Positions 13,739 through 23,372 of a DNA stretch of 32,076 nt are shown in pieces (position 1 is the first letter of the stretch; every line of letters begins with the position of its first letter). The position numbers and the translations under genes are program-made. The notes beneath the pieces were generated by a model. That model made no database searches, was not told where the DNA came from, and saw only the letters and a program-made list of their open reading frames with translations. The stretch is from DATLGB01 sp038232275 (GTDB lineage Bacteria; Actinomycetota; Thermoleophilia; Solirubrobacterales; Solirubrobacteraceae), in NCBI GenBank assembly GCA_038232275.1, contig JBBSIC010000036.1, forward strand, positions 1 through 32,076, read 5' to 3'.

Positions 13739-16700
13739 CCGCTCAGCTCGCGCAGCTCGCGCACCGCGACCAGCAGGCCGGCGAGGTCGGCGCCGTCGAC
13801 CGACTGTGAGCGCATCACCGCCCCGAGGTGCTCGGCCCGCGCCTCGTGGGCGGCCACGAACGCCTCGACGGCCGCCTCCGGCTCGGCCTGAGGGCTCGCC
13901 GCGAGGGCGGCGGCGCAGCGCCTGCACGGCCCAGCGCTGGACGCGCTGGGTGGCCGGCAGGCCCTCCAGCTCGGACTCCAGCCAGCCGAAGCGCAGGCGG
14001 TCGCCCATCAGCGCGAAGGCGAGGCCGACCTCCTCGAGCCCACGGCCGGACTCGGCCGCGACGGCGAGCACGTCGGGCGCGAAGGCGAGGTCGGGGGCGA
14101 GGGCGTGCGCCTCGGCGAGCGTCTGGGGCACGCCGAGGGCCTCGAGGCGGTCCGCCTCGGCGGCGATGCGCTCCGGCGGCGCGGCCTCGAGGGCGTCCTC
14201 GATCGCATCGAAGCCCTCGTGCCCGGCCTCGACGAGCTCCTGCAAGGTTCCCGCGGGAGCGTGCCGGAGCTGCCAGCGCGTGACGGCCTCGACGAGCTGC
14301 TCGACGCCGTCGAGCAGCCGCAGCTCGATCTCGTGGTCGAGCTGGGCGTCGAGCGCGTCGATCGCCGCGAAGCGTCCGACCGCGCCGGTCACGTCGCGCG
14401 CGATCCGGTAGGCGCGCACGACGTCGGCGGGCGCGGCGCCCAGCTCGGTCGACAGGCGCGAGACGAACGACGGCCCGAGGGCGTCGACGACCTCGTTGGC
14501 GACGAGCGTCGCCGTCAGCTCGCGCCGCAGCCGGTGCCGGCCCAGCAGGTGGCCGAAACGCTCGACCACGGCCGGCGGGAAGTAGCCGCGCAGGTCGCGC
14601 TCGAACCAGGGGTCGTCGACGAGGTCGGACGCGAGCAGCGCGGCGGTCAGCGAGCGCTTGGCGTGGGCGAGCAGCACGGCCAGCTCCGGCCGGTGCAGGC
14701 CCTGGCCGCCGCGGCGGCGCTGCCCGAGCTGCTGGACGCCGGGCAGGGCGTCGGCCTGGCGATCGAGGATCCCCTCCTCCTCGAGCGCGGCCATCAGGTC
14801 CTCGTAGGCGTAGATGCGCGCCGGGGAGATCGTGACCTCGCGCGACAGGATCCGCGCCTGGCGGTAGGAGTCCTGCAACACGTGGGAGACGACGTCGTCG
14901 GTGGCGGCGACCAGCACATCGTGGCGTCCCGCCGCGTCGAGCTCGCCCCGGGTGACGGCGAGGTCGAGCAGGATCTTCAGGTTGACCTCGTGGTCCGAGC
15001 AGTCCACGCCGGCGGAGTTGTCGATGAAGTCGGCGTTGACGCCGACGCCGAGCGACGCGAGCTCGACCCGGGCGCGCTGGGTGAGCCCGAGGTTGCCGCC
15101 CTCCCCCAGCACCCGGCAGCGCAACTCGTCGGCGTTCACGCGGATCGTGTCCGAGGCGCGGTCGCGCGCGTCGGCATCGGTCTCGCCGGACCCCTTGACG
15201 ACCGTCCCGATCCCGCCGTTGAACAGCAGGTCCACGGGGGCGCGCAGCACGGCGCGGATGAGCTCGTCGGGCGTGAGCGAGGCGGCGTCGACGCCGAGCG
15301 CTGTCCGCGCCTGCGCGGACAGCGCGATCGCCTTGGCGGTGCGCGGCCAGACGCCGCCGCCGGCGCTGATCGCCGCCGCGTCGTAGTCGGCCCAGGCGGA
15401 CCGCCCGAGCGCGAACAGCCGCCGTCGCTGCTCGTAGGACGCCGCCGGGTCTGGGTCGGGGTCGATGAAGACGTGGCGGTGGTCGTAGGCGGCGACGAGC
15501 TTGAGCGTGCGCGAGAGCAGCATGGCGTTGCCGAAGACGTCGCCGGACATGTCGCCCACGCCGGCCACCGTGATCACGTCGCGCTCGGGATCGAGGTCGA
15601 GCTCGCGGAAGTGGCGCTTGATCGACTCCCAGGCGCCGCGCGCGGTGATGCCGAGCCGCTTGTGGTCGTAGCCCTCGGACCCGCCGGAGGCGAACGCGTC
15701 ACCGAGCCAGAAGCCGCGCTCGAACGCGATCGCGTTGGCCGTGTCGGAGAAGGTCGCCGTCCCCTTGTCGGCGGCCACGACGAGGTAGGGGTCCTCCCCG
15801 TCGTGCACCCGCACGCCATCGGGATGGACGAGCCGGCCGTCCGCCAGGTTGTCGGTGATGTCCAGCAGCGCACGGATGTAGCGCTGGTAGGAGGCGGCGA
15901 CCGCGTCGCGCAGTTCGCCGGGGTCGTCCGGGTGCCGCTTCAGGTAGAAGCCGCCCTTGGCGCCCGTCGGGACGATCACGGCGTTCTTGGTCATCTGGGC
16001 GCGCATCAGCCCGTAGACCTCGGTGCGAAAGTCCAGGCGGTCCGACCAGCGCAGCCCGCCGCGCGCGATGGCTCCGCCGCGCAGGTGGATCCCCTCCATC
16101 GCCACGGAGTGCACGAACACCTCGACGTGCGGCTTGGGTGCCGGGATGCCGGCGATGTCCTGCGAGCGCAGCTTGAGCGCCAGCGCGTCGCGGCCCGGCC
16201 GGAAGGCGTTGGTGCGCAGCGTCGCGTCGATCAGGGTCAGCTGGTCGCGCAGGATGCGGTCCTGGTCGAGCGACGCGACCGCGTCGAGGTCGGCGAGGAG
16301 CTCCTCGCGCAGCGCTTCGGCAGCGTCGGCCGGGCCGGTCTGCGGGCCGTGGCGCAGCTCGAAGTAGCGCACGAGACCGGCGGCGAGCGCGGGCTGGTCG
16401 GCGAATGCCCGGGCGTCGTAGCGCAGGCCGAAGCGCGCGCCGGCGCGCTGGCGGTAGACGCGATACGCGCGCAGCGTCGCGACCTGCCGCCAGGTCAGCC
16501 CGGCGACGAGCACGAGCCTGCTCAGCCAGTCCGACTCGGTGTCCCCGCGCCGGACGGCCGTGATCGTGTCCGCGAGGCGATCGCCGGCGGCGTCGAGGTC
16601 CACCGGCGCGCCGTCAGGGCCGAGCACCCCGAAGTTCTGCACGAAGGTCCGCTCGTCGCCCCCGGCGAGCCGCGCCGGGCGCTCGTCGTGGACCTGCAGG

Positions 16701-18418
16701 CCGAGCATCTCGAGGATCGGCAGGATCTCGGAGAGCGGGACCTTGCCGCCACGCTTGTAGAGCGCGAGCCGGGTGCGCGGGCCGCTGCGCCCCTCGGCGT
16801 GCTGCAGGCCGACGACAAGCTGCTCCTCGCCGGCGTCGAGCTCGGCCAGCCGCTCCACGTCGGCTGCCGCCAGCTGCGCCTGGGTCGCCGCCTTGTAGAA
16901 GTCCGGCAGCCGCGGGCACCAGGTGGAGGCGAGCTCGCGGGCGCGCGCGGCGGTGTGGCGGCGGCACAGGACGCGCTCGACGGCGTCGTCCCACGAGCGC
17001 GTCAGCTCGGCGACCGCGCGCTCGATCTCGGCGAGGTCCGGGTCGGGGAGCTGGCCCTGCGGCGCGTGGATCGTGAAGTGCAGCCGCGCGTGGTGGAACT
17101 GCTCGTCGATGACCTGGTCCGACTCGAGCGTGCTGGCCTGGCCGTAGTGCGTCATGAGCAGTCGGCGCACCCGCTCCGCCAGCGGCGCGCTGTAGCTCCG
17201 GCGCGGGAGCGCCACGACCAGGGAGGCGGTGCGCTCGTCGGCCGAGCGGCGCCCGAGCACGCGCACCTCGTCGCTCTGCAGGGCCAGCAGCGCGACCACC
17301 ATCGCCCGCAGATCCTCCCAGCCTGCCGCGAACAGCTCGTCCTTGTAGAACGAGCTGAAGATCGCGACCGCGACGCGGTGGTCGTGGGAGCCGTCGATCA
17401 GGTCCTCGGCCTCGACGATGCGCCGCAGCTTGTGGCCGAGCAGCGGGGTCTCGGCCGCGGGCGTCGTGTACGCCTTGCGCGTGAACAGGCCGATCAGCCG
17501 GCACTCCCCCACGCGCCCCTCGTGCTCGAAGCGCACGCCGATGTAGTCCATGCGCGCGCGGCGGCGCACGGGTGAGAGGCGGTTGGTCTTGGCGACCGTC
17601 AGCAGGTCGCCGCCTGACAGATAGCGCTGGGTCGATTCGCCCAGATCGGCGACCCGGCGGCCCTGCGCGACCGCACTCGTGCCCTCGTCGGCCAGCAGCC
17701 CGAGGCCCGAGCCCGCGACGACCCCGAGGACGCCATCGACGACCTCGTACTCGCGATAGCCGAGGAAGGTGAAGGTGCCGTCGAGCAGCCAGCGCAAGAA
17801 GGACAGGGTCTCGTCGACCGCTTCGAAGCCGTGAGCCCCGGCGCCGCCGCGGGCTCGCGCGATCATCCCGCCGACCCGCTGCGTCATGGCCGGGAAGTCC
17901 GAGACGACCCGGCGGACGTCCTCGAGCACCTCGAGCAACGCGCGCTCCACGTCGGCGAGCTCGTCGGCGGACAGGCGCCGGTCGAGCTCGAAGTGCATGA
18001 CGGACTCGCGGCGGGCGCTGTCGCGCGGCCCGGTGACGGCCGTCAGGGCGCCGTCGGCCGCCCGCTCGGTCCCGACGATCGGGTGCACCACGCGGCGCAC
18101 GCCGAGCCCGCGCGTTTGCAGCTCGGCCGAGACGGAGTCGACCAGGTAGGGCAGGTCATAGGTGGCCGTCTCGACCACCGAGCCGAGCGCCTCGTAGCCG
18201 TGGCGCTCGAGCGTCGGGGTGAACGCGCGCACGGCGGCGGGACGGCGCCCGCGGCCCGCGATCAGCTCGAAGGCGCCGCGCGCCTCTTCCAGCAGCGCCT
18301 GTGCGTCTGCGCCCGCGTCGTTGTGGCGGTGCAGGTAGGCCGCGGCGAAGGCGCGTAGGAGCGGGTCGCCGGCCAGGGCTCCGACGCGGTCTCGCAGGCT
18401 CTCCTCCGCAAGGGTCAC
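13735..18418 (-). CDS. gdhB: NAD-dependent glutamate dehydrogenase, large (GDH-180 type), with a frameshift near the C-terminus
   Basis: A giant (~1,560 residue) NAD-glutamate dehydrogenase converting glutamate to 2-oxoglutarate and ammonia. A long N-terminal regulatory part (about 1-680) precedes the catalytic core: ARGGLRWSDRLDFRTEV (about 786-802), AQMTKNAVIVPTGAKGGFYLK with catalytic lysines (about 808-828), and the nucleotide-binding VAGVGDMSGDVFGNAML (about 951-967). The helical C-terminal part follows. Within a GCG repeat at 13905-13920 the frame breaks. Skipping one base gives a sensible end (AALAASPQAEPEAAVEAF… LAGLLVAVRELRELSG) that stops at 13735, whereas the unshifted frame becomes an Arg/Gly-rich tail ending at 13721. 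The GTG at 18418 is preferred over an upstream ATG at 18463, which would overlap the -10-like element. Confidence 0.92.
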
Positions 18419-18428
18419 GCTGGAGCCC

Positions 18429-18434
18429 ACCGTA
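18429..18434 (-). promoter_or_regulatory. -10 element (TACGGT) for glutamate dehydrogenase
   Basis: TACGGT on the minus strand lies 10 nt before the GTG at 18418, in the 80-nt divergent space shared with the Abhydrolase_9 gene. Confidence 0.45.
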
Positions 18435-18485
18435 CGGGATTTTCGTCCTCCGGTGCACCGCAAGCGGAGACCTGCGGAACGACGT

Positions 18486-18491
18486 TACCGT
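18486..18491 (+). promoter_or_regulatory. -10 element (TACCGT) for the Abhydrolase_9 gene
   Basis: TACCGT is followed by exactly 7 nt and the ATG at 18499, the leaderless spacing seen throughout the window. Confidence 0.55.
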
Positions 18492-18498
18492 CCGGTGC

Positions 18499-20004
18499 AT
18501 GGAACGTCGCGACACCGCGCGGTACATGGCCGCCCTCGCGCTCGTGGGGTCCTTCGCGCCCTCGCTGCTGCGCCGCGACCGGCGCGAGCAGCTGGCGGTG
18601 TCGGCCGGCTCGGCGGCGCTCGGCGGAGCCGCCGGGTGGGCGGCGGAGAGCCTCGTGGCGCAGGTCGCCCGGCGCGTCGACGGCGGGGAGACGACCGCAC
18701 GACTGACGATCGCCGGGCTCGGCGCGTCCGCCACGCTGATGCGCCTCGACGCGGCCGGACCGGCGCTCGCGCTGGCCGGAACCGGCGCGCGGGTCGCGGG
18801 CATCGCGGCGCTGATCGGCTGGGCGGCGCCGGAGCGCCGCCGCGTGCGCGGCTTCGATCCGCTGCCGATCGCCGCGGCCGGCGCGCTGGCCCTCGGCGCC
18901 AAGGCGGTCCAGGCCCAGCGGCGCCGGCGCGGGCGCAAGCCTGTGCCCTACCCCTGCGGCGACTATCCGCCGGGCGCGTCCTTCGGCGCCGACAGCCTCG
19001 TGCAGGGTCTGGACTTCGAGGGCCAGCGCTTCGTCGCGGGCGCCACGACCGGCCTCCCGCATGTTCCGGTGCGCGTCTTCGTCGGCATGCGCTCGGCGCC
19101 CGACGTCGCGGCGCGCTGCGACCTCGCGGTGGCCGAGCTCGACCGTCTCGGCGCCTTCGACCGCCGCCGGCTCGTGGTCTGCTCGGCCACGCTGCGCGGC
19201 TACGTGAACCCGGTCCCGATCGCGACGGAGGAGATCCTGTCCGACGGGGACGTCGCCCACGTCGTCGTTCAGTACTTCGATCGGCGCACGCCGTGGCTGT
19301 GGCGCAAGGTCCCGATCGCCGCGCAGACGCACCGCGAGCTGCTCGCCCGCCTCGAGCGCCGCCCCGGTCCGGAGCTGTGCATCTACGGGGAGTCGCTGGG
19401 CGCCTGGGCGAGCCAGCAGGTGTTCCGCGATGAGGGGCCTGCCGGTCTGGACCAGCGCGGCATCGCGCGAGCGCTGTGGGTCGGGACGCCGTACTTCTCG
19501 CGCTTCGGCCGCCGGGCGCGGCGGATGCACGACGATCCGCGCATGCGCTTCCTGCACACGCGTGACGTGCTCGAAGCCGATCCGCCCGACGTCGCGGGCC
19601 TGCGATTCGTCCTGCTGGAGCGGCTGACGGATCCCGTCGTGCTGTTTCCGGGCTTCGAGCTGCTGTGGCGGCGCCCGCCGTGGTATCCGGGCGGCTCCTG
19701 GAGGCCGGGGATCTCGTTCCTACAGGGCCTGCTCGACCTCGTCAAGGCCACGCGCTGGACCGCCGACCAGCCCGCCTCCGCGGGTCACGACTACCGCATC
19801 GAGCTGCCGCTGGTCGTCAACCTCGCCTTCGGGCACCGGCGCCCGCGCCCGCAGGCCGAGGCGATCGGAAACCAGGTGCTCGCAGTAGAGGCCGGGCGAG
19901 CCGCGGCCGTCAGGGCGGCGCGGCAGGCGGGCAACGACGCCCGCCGGCCTACTGCCGGCCGGGCGTGCGCTGCTCCGGCGAGGGGAGCGCCTCGAGCGGC
20001 GTGA
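18499..20004 (+). CDS. Membrane alpha/beta-hydrolase (Abhydrolase_9 / DUF2319-like)
   Basis: A 501-residue protein with an N-terminal membrane region (about 1-140: several Ala/Leu/Gly helices such as LIGWAAPERR and PLPIAAAGALALGAKAV) and a C-terminal alpha/beta hydrolase. The nucleophile elbow is LCIYGESLGAWAS, with Ser in GESLG. The HVVVQYFDRRTPWLW and RALWVGTPYFSRFGRR stretches and the GHDYRIELPLVVNLAFGHRRPR ending are characteristic of the actinobacterial Abhydrolase_9 family. The substrate is unknown; an envelope role is inferred from topology. The last ~19 codons overlap the convergent LppP-like gene by 56 nt and cross a strong hairpin. The Arg/Ala/Pro-rich tail there is atypical, so the true end may differ. 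Confidence 0.85.
   Translation: MERRDTARYMAALALVGSFAPSLLRRDRREQLAVSAGSAALGGAAGWAAESLVAQVARRVDGGETTARLTIAGLGASATLMRLDAAGPALALAGTGARVAGIAALIGWAAPERRRVRGFDPLPIAAAGALALGAKAVQAQRRRRGRKPVPYPCGDYPPGASFGADSLVQGLDFEGQRFVAGATTGLPHVPVRVFVGMRSAPDVAARCDLAVAELDRLGAFDRRRLVVCSATLRGYVNPVPIATEEILSDGDVAHVVVQYFDRRTPWLWRKVPIAAQTHRELLARLERRPGPELCIYGESLGAWASQQVFRDEGPAGLDQRGIARALWVGTPYFSRFGRRARRMHDDPRMRFLHTRDVLEADPPDVAGLRFVLLERLTDPVVLFPGFELLWRRPPWYPGGSWRPGISFLQGLLDLVKATRWTADQPASAGHDYRIELPLVVNLAFGHRRPRPQAEAIGNQVLAVEAGRAAAVRAARQAGNDARRPTAGRACAAPARGAPRAA
19937..19966. terminator. Strong GC hairpin at the 3' end of the LppP/LprE-like gene
   Basis: ACGCCCG-CCGGC pairs with GCCGG-CCGGGCGT across a 5-nt loop with one bulged base. 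The stem encloses the stop of the minus-strand LppP-like gene (19949-19951). It is also inside the end of the plus-strand Abhydrolase_9 frame. It is a likely intrinsic, possibly bidirectional, terminator without a T-tract, as is usual in GC-rich actinobacteria. Confidence 0.5.
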
Positions 20005-20608
20005 GCTCCGTCCCGTCCCAGCTGAAGTGGACGATGACGGGCACGCCGGTTGGCTTGTCCGGCTCGTCCGCGGACTGAAAGATCCCGTACTGCAGCGTGA
20101 CCTCCAGGTCGTCCGTGCTCACGACCGACACGTCGGCGCTGGGGTCGGTCGAGTCGTTGCCGATGTAGTCGCCGTTGGCGAAGAAGAAAGCGAGCTCGCT
20201 GCCGGTGTCCGAGCGCCCGATCAGGACTCGCAGCGTCGCCTTGGGGTCGTAGTCGCCCAGGTGCACGACCTTGAAGCCGCGGCTGACGACGATCTGGGCG
20301 GCGGCGGCGCGCTCCTCCTGCTGGGCGGCCGTCGTCGGGGTGGGCGTCGGCTTCGGTGCCGCCGTCTCGGTGGCCGTCGCCGTCGCCGTCGCGGTGGGCC
20401 GCGGCGTGCGCCTCGGCGTGGCGGCGGCGGCGGTCCGCCTGCTCGAGTCCCCGTTCGACCCCCCGCCCGAGCCGCCGATCATCACGAGGGTCACGATCAG
20501 GACGATCAACAGCCCGCAGAGGCCGGCGACGCCGAGCACGCGCGCCCGGTCGCGGTCGGCCTGCGAGACCGGGCGCCCGGACGGTGGACGTCTCGACGGC
20601 TCAGCCAT
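19949..20608 (-). CDS. Membrane-anchored LppP/LprE-like protein
   Basis: A 219-residue protein: a short cytoplasmic N-terminus, one transmembrane helix (VLGVAGLCGLLIVLIVTLVMI, about 24-44), a Gly/Ser stretch, and a Thr/Ala/Pro-rich linker with a run of alternating Ala-Thr (about 57-92). The outer domain follows (about 100-219): GDYDPKATLRVLIGRSDTGS, AFFFANGDYIGNDSTDPSAD and VIVHFSWDGTELTPLEALPS. This resembles the LppP/LprE lipoprotein domain of actinobacteria, but here the anchor is a helix and there is no lipobox cysteine. The domain's function is unknown. A -10-like TAGCAT lies 9 nt before the ATG. Confidence 0.8.
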   Translation of the reverse strand: MAEPSRRPPSGRPVSQADRDRARVLGVAGLCGLLIVLIVTLVMIGGSGGGSNGDSSRRTAAAATPRRTPRPTATATATATETAAPKPTPTPTTAAQQEERAAAAQIVVSRGFKVVHLGDYDPKATLRVLIGRSDTGSELAFFFANGDYIGNDSTDPSADVSVVSTDDLEVTLQYGIFQSADEPDKPTGVPVIVHFSWDGTELTPLEALPSPEQRTPGRQ

Positions 20609-20617
20609 ACCCGAGCG

Positions 20618-20623
20618 ATGCTA
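20618..20623 (-). promoter_or_regulatory. -10 element (TAGCAT) for the LppP/LprE-like gene
   Basis: TAGCAT on the minus strand ends 9 nt before the ATG at 20608. Confidence 0.45.
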
Positions 20624-20643
20624 GCTGGCGGCCCGGGGGCTGC

Positions 20644-20664
20644 CGATGCAGGAGCGCTGCATCG
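20644..20664. promoter_or_regulatory. Perfect 8-bp inverted repeat in the LppP / amidase divergent region
   Basis: CGATGCAG-GAGCG-CTGCATCG is a perfect palindrome with 8-bp arms. It lies between the divergent starts at 20608 and 20709. It could be an operator for either gene or a hairpin in the amidase leader; no regulator is identified. Confidence 0.45.
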
Positions 20665-20708
20665 ACGGCAAAGCACAACCAATCGGCCATTCCCGTGTTG
20701 CGAAGGCC

Positions 20709-22316
20709 ATGCCGGTCTCCCGCCGCCGTGCCATCGAGCTCGCGAGCGCTGCCGCGGCGGTCGCCGCGCTGCGCCCCTCCACCGCGCTCGCGGCGCGCCC
20801 TGGATCGTTCGCGCTCGACCTGACCGCGGCGCTTCCGCGCGCAGCGACCGCAGCCGGCACGCGCCACGTCCTGCCCGTGATGAGGGCGCCCCGGCGCTTC
20901 GATCTGATCGGCCTCGACTTCGGCCCCGCTGCACACGTCCACGCCGAGGTCCGCGCGCGCCGGCGCGGCGGGGCATGGTCACGCTGGGCCGCGCTGCACG
21001 ACGCCACGCAGCCCTGCTGGACCGGTGCCGCCGACCTGTTTCAGGTGCGCTTCACGGGCGCCGCACGCCGGCTGCGCGCCCGCTTCGTGCGGGTCGGGCG
21101 GGTCAGCTCACCAGCGGGCGGCGCGAAGGCGGCGAAGCGGGTCGCCGGCTCCCCGCCGCCGATCCTCAGCCGGGCCTCCTGGGGCGGGAATCGCGTGCCG
21201 CCCAGGTACGACCCGCTCTACGGCGAGGTGCTGGTCGGCTTCGTCCATCACACGGTCACCGCCAACGACTACCGCGCGGAGGACTCCCCCTCGATCGTCC
21301 TGGGCATCTGCCGCTACCACCGCGACCACAACGGGTGGAACGACATCGGCTACAACTTCCTCGTCGACAAGTACGGCCAGATCTTCGAGGGTCGCGCCGG
21401 CGGCATCGACCAGGCCATCGTCGGCGCGCAGGCGCAGGGCTATAACTCGCACTCGACCGGGGTCTCCTGCCTCGGCGACTACTCCAGGCTCGCGCTGCCC
21501 GCCGCGGGGATGGAGGCCGTCGCGCGGCTGCTGGCCTGGAAGCTGCCGCTGCATGGCGTGCCCGTGACCGGGACGGTGACCGTCCCCTCCGAAGGAGGCC
21601 CCACCAACCGCTTCCGCAGCGGGACGAAGGTCAGACTGCAGCGCATCTCGGGCCACCGCGACGGCGATGCGACGTCGTGCCCGGGCAACGGCATCTATGA
21701 CGCGCTCGACACGCTGCGCGCCCGCACGGACGCTCTCTCCGTCCCCCTGTCCGCGCTGACGGTCAAGGCCGATCGGACCGAGCTGCGCTACCCCGCGACG
21801 ACCCTCGCGCTCTCCGGCGCGCTGCGCTTCGCCGACGGCGCGCCTTCGGCCGGTGCCCCGGTGCAGGTCCAGTACCAGACCCGGTCGGGCGCGGCCTGGG
21901 GGCTCTTGCAGACGCTCACGGCGGACCCGCAGGGCGCGTTCGCCGTCGGCGTGCCGGTGCCGGCGAGCGGGCGGGTGCGCGCGGTCTTCCCGGGCGACGT
22001 CACGCATGCGCCGATCAACGCGGTGCCGATCACGGTGTCGGTCGCCCCGCAGCTCACGCTGGCGCTCAGCCCGCGGCGCCTGAAGCTCGGCCGGGCGACG
22101 ACGATCGACGGCGCCATCGGCCCGACGTGGCCGGTCCGGGCGCACTTGACGATCGAGCGCCGCGTCGGCAAGCGCTACTACCTCGTTCGGCGCAAGAAGG
22201 TCCGCGTCACCGCCGGGAGGCTCACCACGACCTTCCGGCCGCCGCGCAAGGGCCTGTTCCGCGTGACGCTGCGTGCCGGCGGCTCGACGATCCGCCGGCT
22301 CGTGCGCGCGGTCTAG
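20709..22316 (+). CDS. Secreted N-acetylmuramoyl-L-alanine amidase, PGRP/Amidase_2 type
   Basis: A 535-residue cell-wall hydrolase that should cut the amide bond between MurNAc and L-Ala. The N-terminus VSRRRAIELASAAAAVAAL is a twin-arginine type signal. The amidase/PGRP domain covers about residues 152-340. It opens LSRASWGGNRVPP and carries probable zinc ligands in VGFVHHTVTA (H180/H181), ISGHRDGDATSCPG (H316, C324) and the tyrosine-bearing WNDIGYNFLVD. The C-terminal 190 residues hold two Ig-like or beta-sandwich repeats (about 345-440 and 445-535), likely wall-binding. The ATG at 20709 follows a GAAGG only 2-3 nt upstream; an ATG at 20646 would add 21 residues but lies in a palindrome. 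It ends in a CTAG shared with the M48 gene. Confidence 0.9.
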   Translation: MPVSRRRAIELASAAAAVAALRPSTALAARPGSFALDLTAALPRAATAAGTRHVLPVMRAPRRFDLIGLDFGPAAHVHAEVRARRRGGAWSRWAALHDATQPCWTGAADLFQVRFTGAARRLRARFVRVGRVSSPAGGAKAAKRVAGSPPPILSRASWGGNRVPPRYDPLYGEVLVGFVHHTVTANDYRAEDSPSIVLGICRYHRDHNGWNDIGYNFLVDKYGQIFEGRAGGIDQAIVGAQAQGYNSHSTGVSCLGDYSRLALPAAGMEAVARLLAWKLPLHGVPVTGTVTVPSEGGPTNRFRSGTKVRLQRISGHRDGDATSCPGNGIYDALDTLRARTDALSVPLSALTVKADRTELRYPATTLALSGALRFADGAPSAGAPVQVQYQTRSGAAWGLLQTLTADPQGAFAVGVPVPASGRVRAVFPGDVTHAPINAVPITVSVAPQLTLALSPRRLKLGRATTIDGAIGPTWPVRAHLTIERRVGKRYYLVRRKKVRVTAGRLTTTFRPPRKGLFRVTLRAGGSTIRRLVRAV

Positions 22317-23323
22317 GCCGCGTCGCCGCGGTCGCGCCGCAGCCAGTCGGTGACCTTGCCCGTCGCGTCGGCGAGCTGCTCGCCCGCCTTGGCGACCCCG
22401 TCGCCGACCTCGGTGAACAACGAGCTGAAGCGCTCGCGGTAGTGCTCGGTGGCGGCGTCGGCCTCGTCGCGCATGCCGGCCTCCTGCCCGCGGCGGACGT
22501 ACTCGCCGTCGACGATCCGGTCGTAGGCGCCGGACTGCACCCAGGCCATCAGCTCGTGCACGCGCTTGACGGCGTGCGGGTGGGTCATGTTGAGCTCGGA
22601 GCGCAGGCGCGTGAGCTTGTCCCAGCCCTCGACGTCGCGGTACTCCTGCCCCTGGCGCACGAACGTGTCGAGGTTCATCCGGGCCGAGGGCATGCCCGCG
22701 CCGAGCACCATCAGCGTGCGGCAGGTCGCGAGCGGGTCGCGGTTGACGAGCGTCGCCGCCCGGTCGGCCGACAGCTCCGCGGCGCGGTACCACTCGAGCA
22801 GGGCGAGGCGGACCGCCATCAGCGGCAGTCCCGCGAGCAGCCCGAGCGGGCCGGCGAGCGGCAGGCGCAGCAGGATCATCAGCGTCGTGCGGTACATGAC
22901 GTGCTCGGCGAGGATGTGGCCGGCCTCGTGGCCGAGCACCGTGCGCAGCTCGCTCTCCTCCAGCAGCTCGAGCGTGCGCGAGTTGACGAGCACGAACGGC
23001 TTGCCGGCGCCGACGGCGGCGGCGTTGGTCACCGGGAACTGGGTCACGAACAGCTCCGGCACCGGCTTGAGGTCCAGCCGCGCGTAGGCGGCGACGTGGT
23101 CGGCCCACGCCTGCGGGAGCTGGTCAGGCCCGATGCGCACCGACGAGGCGACCAGGTTCTGGCGCAGCGCGCGCTCGTAGCCGAACTCGCTGATCTTGCG
23201 CACCACCAGGTCGAGCATCGGGATGCTCTTCAGCGCCGCCGTCGCCGCGCGGTCGGCGGGATGCTCGAACGCCCGCGCGGAGATCCCCTCCAGCCGCTGG
23301 TCTTCGGGGAGGGTCTCGGTCAT
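22313..23323 (-). CDS. M48-family membrane zinc metalloprotease
   Basis: A 336-residue peptidase of the HtpX/Ste24 superfamily. The zinc site is LGHEAGHILAEH (HExxH at 132-136), with a third ligand probably E183 in AAELSADRAA. Between them is a hydrophobic hairpin (LMILLRLPLAGPLGLLAGLPLMAVRLALL, about 148-176) that would dip into or cross the membrane. The C-terminal ~100 residues are charged and contain the family-typical THPHAVKRVHEL. A role in membrane-protein quality control is inferred from the family. A TAGCTT hexamer lies 7 nt before the ATG, and the stop shares CTAG with the amidase. Confidence 0.88.
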   Translation of the reverse strand: MTETLPEDQRLEGISARAFEHPADRAATAALKSIPMLDLVVRKISEFGYERALRQNLVASSVRIGPDQLPQAWADHVAAYARLDLKPVPELFVTQFPVTNAAAVGAGKPFVLVNSRTLELLEESELRTVLGHEAGHILAEHVMYRTTLMILLRLPLAGPLGLLAGLPLMAVRLALLEWYRAAELSADRAATLVNRDPLATCRTLMVLGAGMPSARMNLDTFVRQGQEYRDVEGWDKLTRLRSELNMTHPHAVKRVHELMAWVQSGAYDRIVDGEYVRRGQEAGMRDEADAATEHYRERFSSLFTEVGDGVAKAGEQLADATGKVTDWLRRDRGDAA

Positions 23324-23330
23324 GTACCCG

Positions 23331-23336
23331 AAGCTA
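23331..23336 (-). promoter_or_regulatory. -10 element (TAGCTT) for the M48 protease gene
   Basis: TAGCTT on the minus strand is followed by 7 nt and the ATG at 23323. Confidence 0.55.
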
Positions 23337-23359
23337 GCGGTCAGGGCTGGGCCCGGTGC

Positions 23360-23365
23360 GATACT
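23360..23365 (+). promoter_or_regulatory. -10 element (GATACT) for the glutaredoxin gene
   Basis: GATACT is followed by 7 nt and the GTG at 23373. It is the same hexamer as before the DUF2237 gene. The two divergent promoters fit in the 49-nt gap to the M48 gene. Confidence 0.55.
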
Positions 23366-23372
23366 GACCGGC

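Noticed and set aside
14105..17575. Very long open frame (over 1,100 codons) on the plus strand opposite glutamate dehydrogenase
   Set aside because: It is an antisense shadow produced by high GC3 of the real gene. Its translation is rich in Arg, Gly, Ala and Val with no domain, while the minus strand carries clear dehydrogenase motifs.
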